64,000 bases of DNA from Mycobacterium basiliense (GTDB lineage: Bacteria; Actinomycetota; Actinomycetes; Mycobacteriales; Mycobacteriaceae), in the NCBI RefSeq assembly GCF_900292015.1, contig NZ_LR130759.1, forward strand, positions 2,976,001 through 3,040,000, in the 5' to 3' direction. Made by a program: the position numbers and the translations under genes. The notes below the pieces were generated by a model. The model made no database searches, was not told the DNA's origin, and saw nothing but the letters and a program-made list of their open reading frames with translations. Positions within the stretch are counted from its first letter, which is position 1. Each line of letters begins with the position of its first letter. This document shows positions 1-8,348 of this stretch, piece by piece.

Positions 1-741
1 CCGTTCTCGGTTACCGGGGATTTGATGCGTCAGTCGGCGCTGCTGGCACGCGATCTGGGCGTGCGCCTGCACACCCACCTCGCCGAGACGCGCGATGAGG
101 AAGAGTTCTGCCTCGCACAATTCGGCGCGCGCCCGGTGGACTACGTCGAATCGCTGGGTTGGCTAGGTGAGGACGTGTGGCTGGCGCACTGTGTGCACCT
201 GTCCGACAGCGACATCAACAGGTTCGCCGCCACCGGAACCGGCGTTGCGCACTGCCCAACCTCCAATGGACGGCTCGGGGCGGGCATCGCTCCTGTCACT
301 GAGCTGCTGGCCGCGGACGTGGCCGTCGGACTGGGCGTGGACGGCGGCTGCACCGAACACCGGGCAATGGCCAACGAACTGCGCGAAGCCACGCTGGCCG
401 CGCGCTTCCGGCTGGGGCCCGGGGCGCTCAGCGCCCGCCAGGCATTGCGGATGGCCACCGTCGGCGGCGCCAGATGCCTTGGCCGCGAACGCGAACTCGG
501 GTCTCTCGAGCCCGGCAAGCTGGCCGATATCGCGCTATGGCAGGTCGATGGGCTCGGCCTCGCCGATGTCGTAGACCCGGTGTGGGCACTGGTCTACGGT
601 CCATCCGCGCCGCTGCGGTTGCTCCTGGTGAACGGGAAAACCGTGGTCGCCGACGGAGAGTTACGCACCGCCGACACCGCCGCCGTCGCCAGGGAGGCCC
701 GCACGGCTGCCGCGACGCTGCGCCGCCGCGCCAACGACTGA
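1..741 (+). CDS. Amidohydrolase, 8-oxoguanine deaminase/AtzB-like (5'-truncated by window edge)
   Basis: The reading frame is open from base 1, so only the C-terminal 246 residues are present and the true start lies outside the window. HTHLAET and HCVHL carry the metal-binding histidines, followed by HCPTSNGRLG and GLGVDGG, which supplies the metal-binding Asp. SLEPGKLADIALW is the usual C-terminal return to the composite beta-sandwich. Together these are typical of the cytosine deaminase/TrzN/8-oxoguanine deaminase branch of metal-dependent hydrolases, which remove amino or alkylamino groups from purines or s-triazines. The exact substrate cannot be read from sequence. The isochorismatase-type hydrolase and cupin close by suggest nitrogen-heterocycle breakdown, but they lie on the other strand. 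Confidence 0.85.
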   Translation, partial: PFSVTGDLMRQSALLARDLGVRLHTHLAETRDEEEFCLAQFGARPVDYVESLGWLGEDVWLAHCVHLSDSDINRFAATGTGVAHCPTSNGRLGAGIAPVTELLAADVAVGLGVDGGCTEHRAMANELREATLAARFRLGPGALSARQALRMATVGGARCLGRERELGSLEPGKLADIALWQVDGLGLADVVDPVWALVYGPSAPLRLLLVNGKTVVADGELRTADTAAVAREARTAAATLRRRAND

Positions 742-779
742 CCGCAACGCTGCGCACCGGCGATCTTGGCTAACGAGTG

Positions 780-1259
780 CTAACGCCTGCCCCGGTTACC
801 GCAACTGGGAGCCGCCGGCTTCGACCGCCACGCGCAGGCATCGATGTCGGTTGAGCTGCCGAAACCGCCACCGGTAAACACGCCGTAGGCGTCACCGTTG
901 GTACCGGTATAGGTGGCGCCGCCGCCTCCGCCACCGCCGCCTGAACTCTCGGCGGTCACCGACCAGCCGTAGCCCTCGAGCGCCGTTTTGTACGCATCCA
1001 TGACCTCCGTTGGCGCTCCGTTAACTAAGAAATGCAGGTGGGTGCCGTTGTCCACCAAAGTATCCGGACCGTCGGTCCGCTCAGTGTTCGCCGGAGTAGG
1101 TATAAGCGACGGCAGTTGCGCAGCGCTGCCAGCTTGGCTCGGGCGGGAAGTCGCACTCGTCGTCGCTGTACCCGAGCCCGGCGAACTGCTGCAGGCCGAT
1201 GCGACGAGACCGCTGGCCATCGCTGCGGCCGCCAGCGCACAGATGGCTTTACCTGGCAT
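780..1259 (-). CDS. Putative lipoprotein
   Basis: The 159-residue protein starts at the ATG preceded by a strong GAGGGAGGG ribosome site. The longer frame upstream has no such site. The N-terminus is a signal peptide ending in the lipobox VASAC (Cys at about residue 23), so export and lipid anchoring to the cell envelope are expected. A Ser/Thr/Ala-rich linker follows. The C-terminal half, with a VMDAYKTALEGYGW segment, a Gly run and ITD-type hydrophobic strands, resembles small mycobacterial lipoproteins of unknown function. It is convergent with the upstream deaminase. I do not recognise a specific family. Confidence 0.75.
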   Translation of the reverse strand: MPGKAICALAAAAMASGLVASACSSSPGSGTATTSATSRPSQAGSAAQLPSLIPTPANTERTDGPDTLVDNGTHLHFLVNGAPTEVMDAYKTALEGYGWSVTAESSGGGGGGGGATYTGTNGDAYGVFTGGGFGSSTDIDACAWRSKPAAPSCGNRGRR

Positions 1260-1389
1260 CAGTCCCTCCCTCTCGGTGCGTGCCGCAGCGCGCACCGTAT
1301 CAATCGGAAAACAGGTTTGGTCCTTCGCCACACGCGCTTTCCGGTACACCCGAGATCGGTGCGGCCGCCACCTCCTCGGACACAAAAAC

Positions 1390-1749
1390 CTACTCGGACA
1401 GGAACCGGACGGGCTTCTCGTAGATCAGTAGTGCCACGCAGCCTCCGACGCTGCCGGGTGAGTGCCTGGTACCGGGTGGATTCACGACAAAACTGCCCGC
1501 GGGGTAGGTGCCATGTTCGTCGAATTGCTCACCCTCCAACACGAATATGTGCTCATACCCCACGTGTTCGTGCTCGGCTACGCGGGCTCCCCGTTCATAG
1601 CGCAGCAGCACCGCGGACGGCCCACCATCGCCTTCCTTGTATAGCCAGTGCGCTTCGACGCCGGGCCGAAATGGCTGCCAGTCATCCGCACCGCGCAGTT
1701 CCTTGGCCTGCTCAAGAAGGCTGGCAAAGACAACTCGGTTGCTGGGCAT
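1390..1749 (-). CDS. Cupin-domain protein
   Basis: This 119-residue single-domain cupin has its first conserved motif around ERGARVAEHEHVGYEHIFVLEGE (given here as key residues H, H, H and E) and its second around NPPGTRHSPGS. The metal-binding His/Glu set is present. It resembles the ChrR/anti-sigma type of cupin, in which a metal ion is held in a small beta barrel. An AGGAGAG site lies about 14 nt upstream of the chosen ATG; the open frame extends further but lacks a start with a better site. The isochorismatase-family gene lies just upstream on the same strand, so the two may be co-transcribed. Enzymatic role unknown. Confidence 0.75.
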   Translation of the reverse strand: MPSNRVVFASLLEQAKELRGADDWQPFRPGVEAHWLYKEGDGGPSAVLLRYERGARVAEHEHVGYEHIFVLEGEQFDEHGTYPAGSFVVNPPGTRHSPGSVGGCVALLIYEKPVRFLSE

Positions 1750-1866
1750 GGGCGGATCCTTATCTCTCCTGCTGACTTTCTCCAGGTGTCCCTCGGCAAG
1801 CGCCGAGGGACCGGTGCACGCAACCGAATTCCGCCATCCGACGGCGTTGGTCATCGGGTTCGTGTC

Positions 1867-2535
1867 TCATATCGACGCCAACGCATCCAAGAGTTTGTCC
1901 GAGGTACAGGTCCACCCGACGATACCGCCCTGCGCGACCAGAGACCGCAGCGTCATTTCTTTGAATTCGGGAAAGTAGCTGTCGGTCGCATCCTCGATCA
2001 GCAGGCAGTCGTAGCCACGATCGTTTGCACAACGCATCGTGGTCTGCACGCAGACCTCCGTCGTAATCCCAGTGATCACCAGGTTGCTGATGTTGCGGGT
2101 CATGAGGTAGTCATGAAAGACGGTGCGATAGAACGCATCTTTTCCGGGTTTGGGAATAACGAGCTCGTCCTTCAGCGGAACATTCTCGGCGATGAAATCC
2201 GACCCTCCCTCGCCGTCGATCAGGATTCGTCCCAGCGGACCGACACTGCCGATCTTCAATTTCGGATTGCCCCGATTGAGCTTGGCCGTCGGCAGGTCGG
2301 ACAGATCCGGTTTGTGGCACTCTTTGGTATGGATCACCGGCACACCGATCCTACGAAAGGCATCTTGCAGCTCTCGGATAACCGGGATGCAGGGTGCGAC
2401 ATTCTTGACATCGTTGCCAAGGGAGTCGGCGAATCCGCCGGGCATGCAGAAATCCCGCTGCATATCAATGCAGACCAGCGCCGAGTGGTTGATGTCGAAC
2501 TGATAGGGGAACGGACGCGCGTCGATAACTGGCAT
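1867..2535 (-). CDS. Isochorismatase-family cysteine hydrolase (biuret/triuret hydrolase-like)
   Basis: The protein has 222 residues, a normal length for the family. The catalytic triad is visible: Asp in VCIDMQRDF (about residue 24), a Lys near IPKPGKDAFY, and the nucleophilic Cys in TGITTEVCVQTTMR (about residue 163). The TEVCVQTT motif followed by ANDRGYDCLLIEDAT is close to biuret amidohydrolase and related ureidoacrylate hydrolases. It probably hydrolyses a C-N amide bond in a small cytosolic substrate. It sits directly upstream of the cupin on the same strand, and an amidohydrolase of the deaminase/AtzB branch is nearby, which agrees with use of nitrogen heterocycles. Substrate assignment is inference. 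Confidence 0.8.
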   Translation of the reverse strand: MPVIDARPFPYQFDINHSALVCIDMQRDFCMPGGFADSLGNDVKNVAPCIPVIRELQDAFRRIGVPVIHTKECHKPDLSDLPTAKLNRGNPKLKIGSVGPLGRILIDGEGGSDFIAENVPLKDELVIPKPGKDAFYRTVFHDYLMTRNISNLVITGITTEVCVQTTMRCANDRGYDCLLIEDATDSYFPEFKEMTLRSLVAQGGIVGWTCTSDKLLDALASI

Positions 2536-2583
2536 GTCTTCCTAACTCCCAAGCCCAGAGCCACAGCGCAGGTGGCCGGGTGA

Positions 2584-3253
2584 TCGGATGGTGGTAGGTG
2601 TGCGCGAACACTTATCATGCCTTGCCGCCACGGCGAGGTCTAGCGATTGGTGCCGGCTGACAGCAGGAATTCCACTGCCGTTGTGCGGGTTCCGTCGCTG
2701 CGACATCACGGCGTGTCGGCGAGCCAGACATAGCGACAACTCGGCCCACGGCAACGGCTCCCTCGCCTCAGCGAGATGCGCTCCCTTTGGGTCGATTGGT
2801 GGCGCGCTAGTTGTCAGTATCTCCCAAACACCCTAGGCCATGGGGGTCGTCATCAGGTACCTCCCGGCATGTCTGGCGGGGAGCTGCGGCGGATACCGTG
2901 ATGACACCATCGACGCACTCGGCAGCACCGGCGCCAATTCTCTTGGCGTGCCTCGGTTCGTTCTCCTGAACCGTACCGCAACAGCGCATGCTCGGCACTC
3001 GATCACGCCGAAGTGGGGTGTCCGCGGTGGTGATCGTGATGATTCTTCGCGTGCGCCGCCTCCTGCCCCCAATACCCCAATAGGTACACTCCCGGAACGG
3101 ATCGTTTCCATCTCTACGCCCTTGCTTCCCGAAATCCGCAGTGCACCTTGGCTTTGCGAGACCGAGGGTGGACCATTACCGACATGGCCCACCGACCGAG
3201 GACAATACGGACGAAGCCCACCCATCGCGCATCAGTCCTAGTAAGGTGCGGGG
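2584..3253. other. Intergenic region, no convincing gene
   Basis: This 670-base gap lies between the isochorismatase gene (leftward) and the fucosidase gene (rightward). Open frames occur on both strands but lack ribosome sites, recognisable motifs and mycobacterial codon bias. I see no tRNA, repeat or transposase remnant. Confidence 0.5.
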
Positions 3254-4723
3254 ATGGCCGAATACCTCCCGACCAAGAAATCACTTGCCGCACATCCCAT
3301 GCCCGAATGGTTTGAAAACGCGAAGTTCGGCATCTTCATCCACTGGGGTCTGTATTCAGTGCCCGGATGGGCTCCGCTCGAGGCCGACACCCAGGAACTC
3401 ATCGCGACCAAGGGTCCGGCGTATTGGCTCAAACACAACCCGTATGCCGAGTGGTACCAAAACACTATCGGTATCCCCGGCAGCCCGTCCTGGCGGCACC
3501 ACGTTGAAACTTACGGCGCCGACTTCACTTACGACGACTTCAAACCGATCTTCAATAAGGCGTTGAAGCAGTTCGATCCCGACTCCTGGGCCCAGTTCTT
3601 CGCCCGGGTAAACGCTCGCTATATCGTCCTCACCACCAAGCACCACGACGGCTTCACGTTGTGGCCCAGCCGGCATCCCAACCCTTACAAGGACTCCTGG
3701 CAATCCACCCGCGATGTGGTCGGAGACCTGACGAGCGCCGTGCGCGACCGCGGCCTGAAGATGGGGCTGTACTACTCGGGCGGATACGACTGGACGTTCA
3801 ACCCGCTAGTCATCAAAGACCTTGTGGGAATGGCTGGTTCGCTCGTGCAGACCCCCGAGTATGCCCAATACGCGGACAACCACATCCGAGAACTCATCAA
3901 CCGCTACCAGCCATCGGTGCTCTGGAACGACATCGGCTATCCGCCCCAGTCCAATCTCGTCGAACTATTTGCGCATTACTACAACCAGGTGCCGGACGGA
4001 GTCATCAACGACCGCTGGGCGCAATTTCCGGTACCCAGGGTTCCCGGTGTGGAGCCACTGGTGAAGGGCGGTCTCAGTTTGGCCAACGCGGTATGGCGGT
4101 TCCTGCCCAACCGATTCCGGGTCCTCGACTTCCCCGCTGGCTTTCACTATGATTTCCGCACCCCGGAATACGCCCAATACGACGACATCAAGACGTTCAA
4201 ATGGGAATCGACTCGCGGCGTGGGGAACTCATTCGGTAACAACCGCCAAGAGGGTCCCGACGAGATGCTGTCCCTCACCGAACTGGCTCGTGGCTTCGCC
4301 GACCTGGTAAGCAAGAACGGCAACCTGCTGCTGGGTATCGGGCCGCACCCGGACGGTACGATTCCCGAGCCGCAAGAAAGACTGCTCGCGAACTTCGGCG
4401 CATGGCTCGACGTGACGGGGGAAGCTTACTTCGATACCCGGCCTTGGACTATCGCGGAGGCCACCGCCACCGACGGCACCGGAGTGCGGTTCACACAGGG
4501 CGAAGATGCAGTGTATGCGACGTTCCTACAGGCTCCTGGCGAACGCCGGGTGGGACTGTTAGGGCTCACGGGGAATGCGGATACCAGGGTGCGGCTACTC
4601 GGCGGCGGCACCCTCGAACACGACTGCACCGACGACCGCATCAACGTCACCTTCCCCGACAGACTGGACGTCTGGCCGGCCTACGCGCTGAGGATCACTC
4701 CCAAGCCCAGGGTGAAGACCTGA
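3254..4723 (+). CDS. Alpha-L-fucosidase, glycoside hydrolase family 29
   Basis: At 489 residues this is a full-length GH29 enzyme. The N-terminal signature WFENAKFGIFIHWGLYS is followed by TTKHHDGFTLW, MGLYYSGGYDW and LWNDIGYP, where the Asp is in the position of the catalytic nucleophile. ELARGFADLVSKNGNLLLGIGP matches the end of the (beta/alpha)8 barrel (key residues N-G-N-L-L-L), and a beta-sandwich domain follows. It would release L-fucose with retention of configuration. No signal peptide is apparent, so it may act in the cytosol. The gene stands alone between intergenic regions, with a weak AAGGTGCGGGG site ahead of the ATG. I do not recall an orthologue in M. tuberculosis, so gain by transfer is possible. 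Confidence 0.88.
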   Translation: MAEYLPTKKSLAAHPMPEWFENAKFGIFIHWGLYSVPGWAPLEADTQELIATKGPAYWLKHNPYAEWYQNTIGIPGSPSWRHHVETYGADFTYDDFKPIFNKALKQFDPDSWAQFFARVNARYIVLTTKHHDGFTLWPSRHPNPYKDSWQSTRDVVGDLTSAVRDRGLKMGLYYSGGYDWTFNPLVIKDLVGMAGSLVQTPEYAQYADNHIRELINRYQPSVLWNDIGYPPQSNLVELFAHYYNQVPDGVINDRWAQFPVPRVPGVEPLVKGGLSLANAVWRFLPNRFRVLDFPAGFHYDFRTPEYAQYDDIKTFKWESTRGVGNSFGNNRQEGPDEMLSLTELARGFADLVSKNGNLLLGIGPHPDGTIPEPQERLLANFGAWLDVTGEAYFDTRPWTIAEATATDGTGVRFTQGEDAVYATFLQAPGERRVGLLGLTGNADTRVRLLGGGTLEHDCTDDRINVTFPDRLDVWPAYALRITPKPRVKT

Positions 4724-4937
4724 CTGCAAACGGCCGGGCCTGGTGACGTTGGCTCCTTAGCTTTTCGTGCGGACGAATCGAACAGCTCGTCAGTGCAGTA
4801 GCGATGGATCTTAATCCATTGCGCGGCAATCTAATCGGTGTCGCCCAGCCAATGCCGGACACCGTGACCCGTGCGGTGGCCGAGTGGTCCTTGGCGAAAG
4901 CCGGCGCCGTGGCCGTCTCGCATGTCACGATGGTGAG

Positions 4938-5720
4938 GTGAGCGCCCTACCCGACCCGTCGGACTCAGAGTCGGCGGCAAGTCAGTACCTTGCTGGCTAT
5001 CCTGTCTCGCCGGCGCCCCTGGCCCGCCCGGTTATCTTCGAACAGCACTGGTGCGACCTGACCTTTCTCCATTGGCCCGTGCTGCCGGCGAGCGTCGCGG
5101 ATATGTATCCGCCGGGGACACGCCCCGACGTGTTCGCTGATGGGTTGACGTACGTCGGCCTGGTTCCGTTTTCCATGACCAGCACCAAGGTCGGCACGGC
5201 GCTGCCGCTCCCGTATTTTGGCCGGTTCCTCGAGACAAACGTCCGCCTCTACTCGGTGGACGACGCCGGCCGCCACGGCGTCATGTTCCGTTCGCTGGAA
5301 ACGGCTCGCCTGGCCGTTGTGCCCGTCACCCGCATCGGCCTCGGTGTTCCTTACACTTGGGCGCGGATGCGGATGGGATGGGCTGGATCACGCGTCACCT
5401 ATGCCAGCGTGCGACGCTGGCCCCGGCGTGGCCTACGCAGCCGGCTGACAATCACCGTAGGCGAGCAGGTCGAACCGACTCCCTTGGAAATCTGGCTCAC
5501 CGCTCGTTGGGGAGCACACACTCGCAAGGCCGGACGGACGTGGTGGGTGCCGAACGAACACGGACCCTGGCGGTTGCATGCGGCGGAGATCGTCGAGCTG
5601 GATGAGCAGCTGATCTCGGCGAGCGGCGCGCGGCCCGCGGGGGAGCTCTTGCGTGCCCTGTTTTCACCCGGCGTACGAACCCGTTTCGGCCGCCCGTGCA
5701 TCGTCGAGCGCATGGTGTAG
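4938..5720 (+). CDS. DUF2071 (YqjF-like) protein
   Basis: The 260-residue protein is assigned to DUF2071 from the motifs HWCDLTFLHWPV near the start, YPPGTRPDVFADGLTYVGLVPF (key residues P-D-F-G-YVGLVPF), NVRLYSVDDAGRHGVMF and the later WWVPNEHGPW(R)LH. The family folds as a beta-barrel related to acetoacetate decarboxylase-like proteins; no reaction has been assigned. The GTG at 4938 is preferred because homologues begin shortly before the HW motif; an upstream GTG at 4884 is also in frame. No strong ribosome site resolves the choice. It follows the fucosidase after about 214 non-coding bases. Confidence 0.7.
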   Translation: MSALPDPSDSESAASQYLAGYPVSPAPLARPVIFEQHWCDLTFLHWPVLPASVADMYPPGTRPDVFADGLTYVGLVPFSMTSTKVGTALPLPYFGRFLETNVRLYSVDDAGRHGVMFRSLETARLAVVPVTRIGLGVPYTWARMRMGWAGSRVTYASVRRWPRRGLRSRLTITVGEQVEPTPLEIWLTARWGAHTRKAGRTWWVPNEHGPWRLHAAEIVELDEQLISASGARPAGELLRALFSPGVRTRFGRPCIVERMV

Positions 5721-5726
5721 TGAGCT

Positions 5727-6086
5727 TCAGCAGGCCAGCACATGGAAATGCTCCCGTTGGCGATCGCCGTCGATACCGCTGAACGGTCCGTCCTCGAAGC
5801 GCCGCCACGGGCTGTGGAACGGCACCTCGGGTACACAATTCGATACAGCGCCGACGCGTTCGGCTCGGCAAGCGCCTCGGCCACCAAGTCGATTCGGTCG
5901 GCCGACACCGGCCGTTGGCCAGACCGAAGAACGTCTCCACGATGAGTCTGGCTTGGCGTTGCGGACGTGCGACGGCAGCTAAGTAATGAATCGGCAAGCG
6001 GTTCGGCCGATTTCAACAGCCGGACCCACCCGGCGGTTTGGCCGCAGACCGCGCAGGGAAAGCGGCGTTGAGGTGCCGGTGTTGCT
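5727..6086 (-). pseudogene. Decayed, frameshifted protein gene (family not recognised)
   Basis: On the minus strand, protein-like segments occur consecutively in different frames. PCAVCGQTAGWVRLL (with a CxxC pair) lies near 6050, then ARLIVETFFGLANG near 5945-5900, VSADRIDLVAEALAEPNAS near 5900-5850, and finally PWRRFEDGPFSGIDGDRQ continuing to a TGA at 5727. Each segment has mycobacterial codon character, while no single frame spans them, which is the signature of an inactivated gene with at least two indels. It lies directly downstream of the SDR gene on the same strand. I cannot name the family. Confidence is moderate because the reconstruction was done by eye. Confidence 0.4.
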
Positions 6087-6854
6087 TCACGGGCAGGTGT
6101 AACCGCCGTCGATGACGATGTCCGAGCCGGTCATGTAGCTGGACGCCGCGCTGGCGAGGTACAGGTATAGGCCCGTAAGTTCTTCCGGCCGGCCGATGCG
6201 GCCCAGCGGAATCTTTGGCTCCCAGAGCGCGTGGTATTCCGCCAGCGGCTCGACGAGCTCGGTGAGGATGTATCCCGGACTGACGCTGTTCACCCGGATG
6301 TTGTGCGGAGCCAACTCCACGGCCATGGCCTTGGTCAGGTGTACGACTGCTGCCTTGGAAGTGCAGTAGTGGCTTACCTGTTGGGGGACATTGATGATGT
6401 GCCCAGACATCGACGCCGTGGTAATGATGCTTCCGCCCTGGCCGTGTGCGACCATCGCCCTGGCAGCCGCCTGCGCAGTGAGAAAGACCCCGGTCACGTT
6501 CGTGTTCTGTATGCGCTGGAACTCTTGCAGGGTGATGTCCAGCATCGGGGTGACAGCGACTATTCCAGCATTGCAAACGGCGATGTCGACGCCACCCAGC
6601 TCACCTATCGTCTGGTCCACCATGCTGGCAACCTGATCCTGCTGCGTCACATCACAGCAGATAGGAATGGCTTTGCCGCCAGCCGCAGCGATCTCGTCGG
6701 CCAACGTCTGAAGGGCGTCGGAATGCCGTGCGGCTATCGCGACTTCGGCCCCGGCTTCGCTGTAGGCCAGCGCCACTTTCTTGCCGATGCCGGTGGAGGC
6801 CCCGGTGATGAGCGCCCGCTTGCCGCGCAAGTCGAACAGGTCTAACACACTCAT
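6087..6854 (-). CDS. Short-chain dehydrogenase/reductase (Rv1928c-like)
   Basis: This is a classical SDR of 255 residues. The NAD(P)-binding TGASTGIG motif is near residue 18, NAG at CNAGIV, the catalytic Ser in the TTASMSGH region, and YCTSKAA gives the YxxxK pair. PGYILTEL and DIVIDGGYTCP complete the C-terminus. The length and C-terminus match my memory of M. tuberculosis Rv1928c. It should catalyse NAD(P)-dependent oxidation or reduction of a hydroxyl or keto group; the substrate is unknown. It is divergent from a SnoaL-fold gene, with 56 bases and a palindrome between them. A GATGACGAATGAG context precedes the ATG without a strong ribosome site. Confidence 0.88.
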   Translation of the reverse strand: MSVLDLFDLRGKRALITGASTGIGKKVALAYSEAGAEVAIAARHSDALQTLADEIAAAGGKAIPICCDVTQQDQVASMVDQTIGELGGVDIAVCNAGIVAVTPMLDITLQEFQRIQNTNVTGVFLTAQAAARAMVAHGQGGSIITTASMSGHIINVPQQVSHYCTSKAAVVHLTKAMAVELAPHNIRVNSVSPGYILTELVEPLAEYHALWEPKIPLGRIGRPEELTGLYLYLASAASSYMTGSDIVIDGGYTCP

Positions 6855-6886
6855 TCGTCATCCCCTTCGGACGGTTACTGCCAAAC

Positions 6887-6906
6887 GACACACGTTCTAG
6901 TGTGTC
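6887..6906. promoter_or_regulatory. Inverted repeat in divergent SDR/SnoaL promoter region (TetR/KstR-like operator)
   Basis: Perfect 7-base arms GACACAC and GTGTGTC flank GTTCTA. The right part, ACACGTTCTA, resembles half of the KstR operator TnnAACnnGTTnnA, but the left half deviates at two positions. It ends 4 bases before the SnoaL ATG, so a repressor bound here would cover the start of that gene. Confidence 0.5.
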
Positions 6907-6910
6907 TGGT

Positions 6911-7387
6911 ATGGGCAACTTCCCGAAATCCGAAATAGATCAAGCAGTCAGGCACTACTCCGCAGTCACCGAGGAGTGCTCTGCCTCTGGAAATTGGGGG
7001 CCCTTCGCAGATTTGTTCACCGAAGACGTCATCTATACCGAACACCACTACGGGGTATTTCACGGGCGCGAGGCAGTGCGCGAGTGGATCGTTGCGGTCA
7101 TGGCGCCTTTTCCGAACATGCGCTTCCCCCACGAGTGGATTGCCTACGACGAAGACAACGACGCCGTCGTGCTGATGATCAAGAACCTGCTCGATCACCC
7201 CACCGATCCCAGCGGTGAGCCGTTCTGGTTCCCCAACTGGACCCGACTCGTCTACGCCGGTGACGGCCTGTTTTCCAGTGAGGAAGACATCTACAACCCC
7301 AACCGTGATGCACCCCGCGTCATCGCTGCCTGGATGCACGCCGGCGGCAAGCTAGCCACCAACGAGATCCCACAACCCGAGACCTAA
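6911..7387 (+). CDS. SnoaL-like/NTF2-fold protein
   Basis: The protein of 158 residues has the SnoaL/NTF2 cone fold pattern. An N-terminal helix (IDQAVRHYSAVTEEC) is followed by WGPFADLFTEDVIYTEHHYGVFHGREAVREW and the strands around FPHEWIAYDEDNDAVVLMI. Family members bind small hydrophobic ligands and may be isomerases, hydrolases or cyclases. The ATG at 6911 is only 4 bases after the palindrome and has no ribosome site, so a leaderless transcript is plausible. A GTG at 6902 inside the palindrome is the alternative. It is divergent from the Rv1928c-like SDR, which suggests action on a common hydroxylated or keto lipid; that link is inference. Confidence 0.75.
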   Translation: MGNFPKSEIDQAVRHYSAVTEECSASGNWGPFADLFTEDVIYTEHHYGVFHGREAVREWIVAVMAPFPNMRFPHEWIAYDEDNDAVVLMIKNLLDHPTDPSGEPFWFPNWTRLVYAGDGLFSSEEDIYNPNRDAPRVIAAWMHAGGKLATNEIPQPET

Positions 7388-7433
7388 CCAGTCAGGAGGG
7401 ACGGCGACGTCGGTGCGGAGGCCTCGCCAACGA

Positions 7434-8348
7434 CTAGTGATCAGCCGCGTGATCGCTGAGAATGCGCTCGATGATGGCCCGACAAGCCGCAGCGGCGCGT
7501 TGGTGGTCGGCTTCCAGACTGCTACGCAAGGTGATCAGGGCCTTCCACAGCGCCCATCCGCGGCCGCGGCGCCAGGTAGCGGCATCGACACCAAGAGCTC
7601 GGCGAAATGCATTTCGGCTGGCGCCGTCGAAGTGGGTCCAGGCGATGACACTGTCGCAAGCGGGATCTCCGATGCCGCTAAGGCCGAAGTCGATAACTGC
7701 GGTCAGGCACCCATCGTGGGTCAGCAAGTTGTCCGCCGCAATGTCACCGTGAAACCAGCGCGGCTCGCCGGTCCACCTGCTGTCGACGGCGGCGGCCCAT
7801 GCGGCCCGCACAGCGGAGCCATCGATGTCATCGCCGAGGTCATCGATCGCGGCCTGAGCTTCGTCCGAGTAGACCGAAACCGATGCCCCACGAAAGAAGT
7901 TGTGCGGTCCGGGCCGTGGACCACCGCTGGGATTGATGCCGCGCAGTGCGCGCAGAAACTCGGCAAGCCGCCGGGCGATTGGGCGCCAGTCAGTGATCGT
8001 CTGGGCCGCGGTGGTGCCTTCGAGCCAGCGGTACACCGACCAATGATGGGGGTAGCAATAGGCCGGTGTGCCCATGGCGACTGGTTGCGGTATCGCCAGG
8101 GGCAGTTGTGGCGCCAGTCGGGGAAGCCAGCGCTGTTCCTTGGCAACCTGACCCGCATACCGGTCGCCCGCCGGCAACCGTACCGACAGCTGGGTGCCGA
8201 GCCGGAAGGTGCGGTTATCTATGCCTTGTGGTGCAACGGATTTGATGGCTAGCGAGGACCACTGGGGGAATTGCGAGTCGATGAGGCGACGCACCAACTC
8301 AGCGCTGATATCCAAAGGCGCAGCCGCGTGCGCAACATCAGAGCACAT
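7434..8348 (-). CDS. Aminoglycoside phosphotransferase (APH)-family kinase
   Basis: This 304-residue protein has the APH kinase fold. The catalytic loop is WFHGDIAADNLL (HxDxxxxN) and the metal-binding DFG-like motif is VIDFGLSGIGDPA. The family phosphorylates small molecules such as aminoglycosides, homoserine, choline or macrolides with ATP or GTP; most mycobacterial members have unknown substrates. The start codon lies inside the end of the fatty-acid transporter gene (stop at 8338), an 11-base overlap suggesting translational coupling. No separate ribosome site is seen. Resistance function should not be assumed. Confidence 0.83.
   Translation of the reverse strand: MCSDVAHAAAPLDISAELVRRLIDSQFPQWSSLAIKSVAPQGIDNRTFRLGTQLSVRLPAGDRYAGQVAKEQRWLPRLAPQLPLAIPQPVAMGTPAYCYPHHWSVYRWLEGTTAAQTITDWRPIARRLAEFLRALRGINPSGGPRPGPHNFFRGASVSVYSDEAQAAIDDLGDDIDGSAVRAAWAAAVDSRWTGEPRWFHGDIAADNLLTHDGCLTAVIDFGLSGIGDPACDSVIAWTHFDGASRNAFRRALGVDAATWRRGRGWALWKALITLRSSLEADHQRAAAACRAIIERILSDHAADH

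Noticed and set aside
2584..3253. Gene or RNA in the gap before the fucosidase
   Set aside because: Frames on both strands overlap one another without ribosome sites or motifs, and no structured RNA pattern is evident.
7434..8348. Antibiotic resistance gene
   Set aside because: It has the generic APH fold only; mycobacteria hold many such kinases and the context is a fatty-acid transporter, so a resistance call is unsupported.
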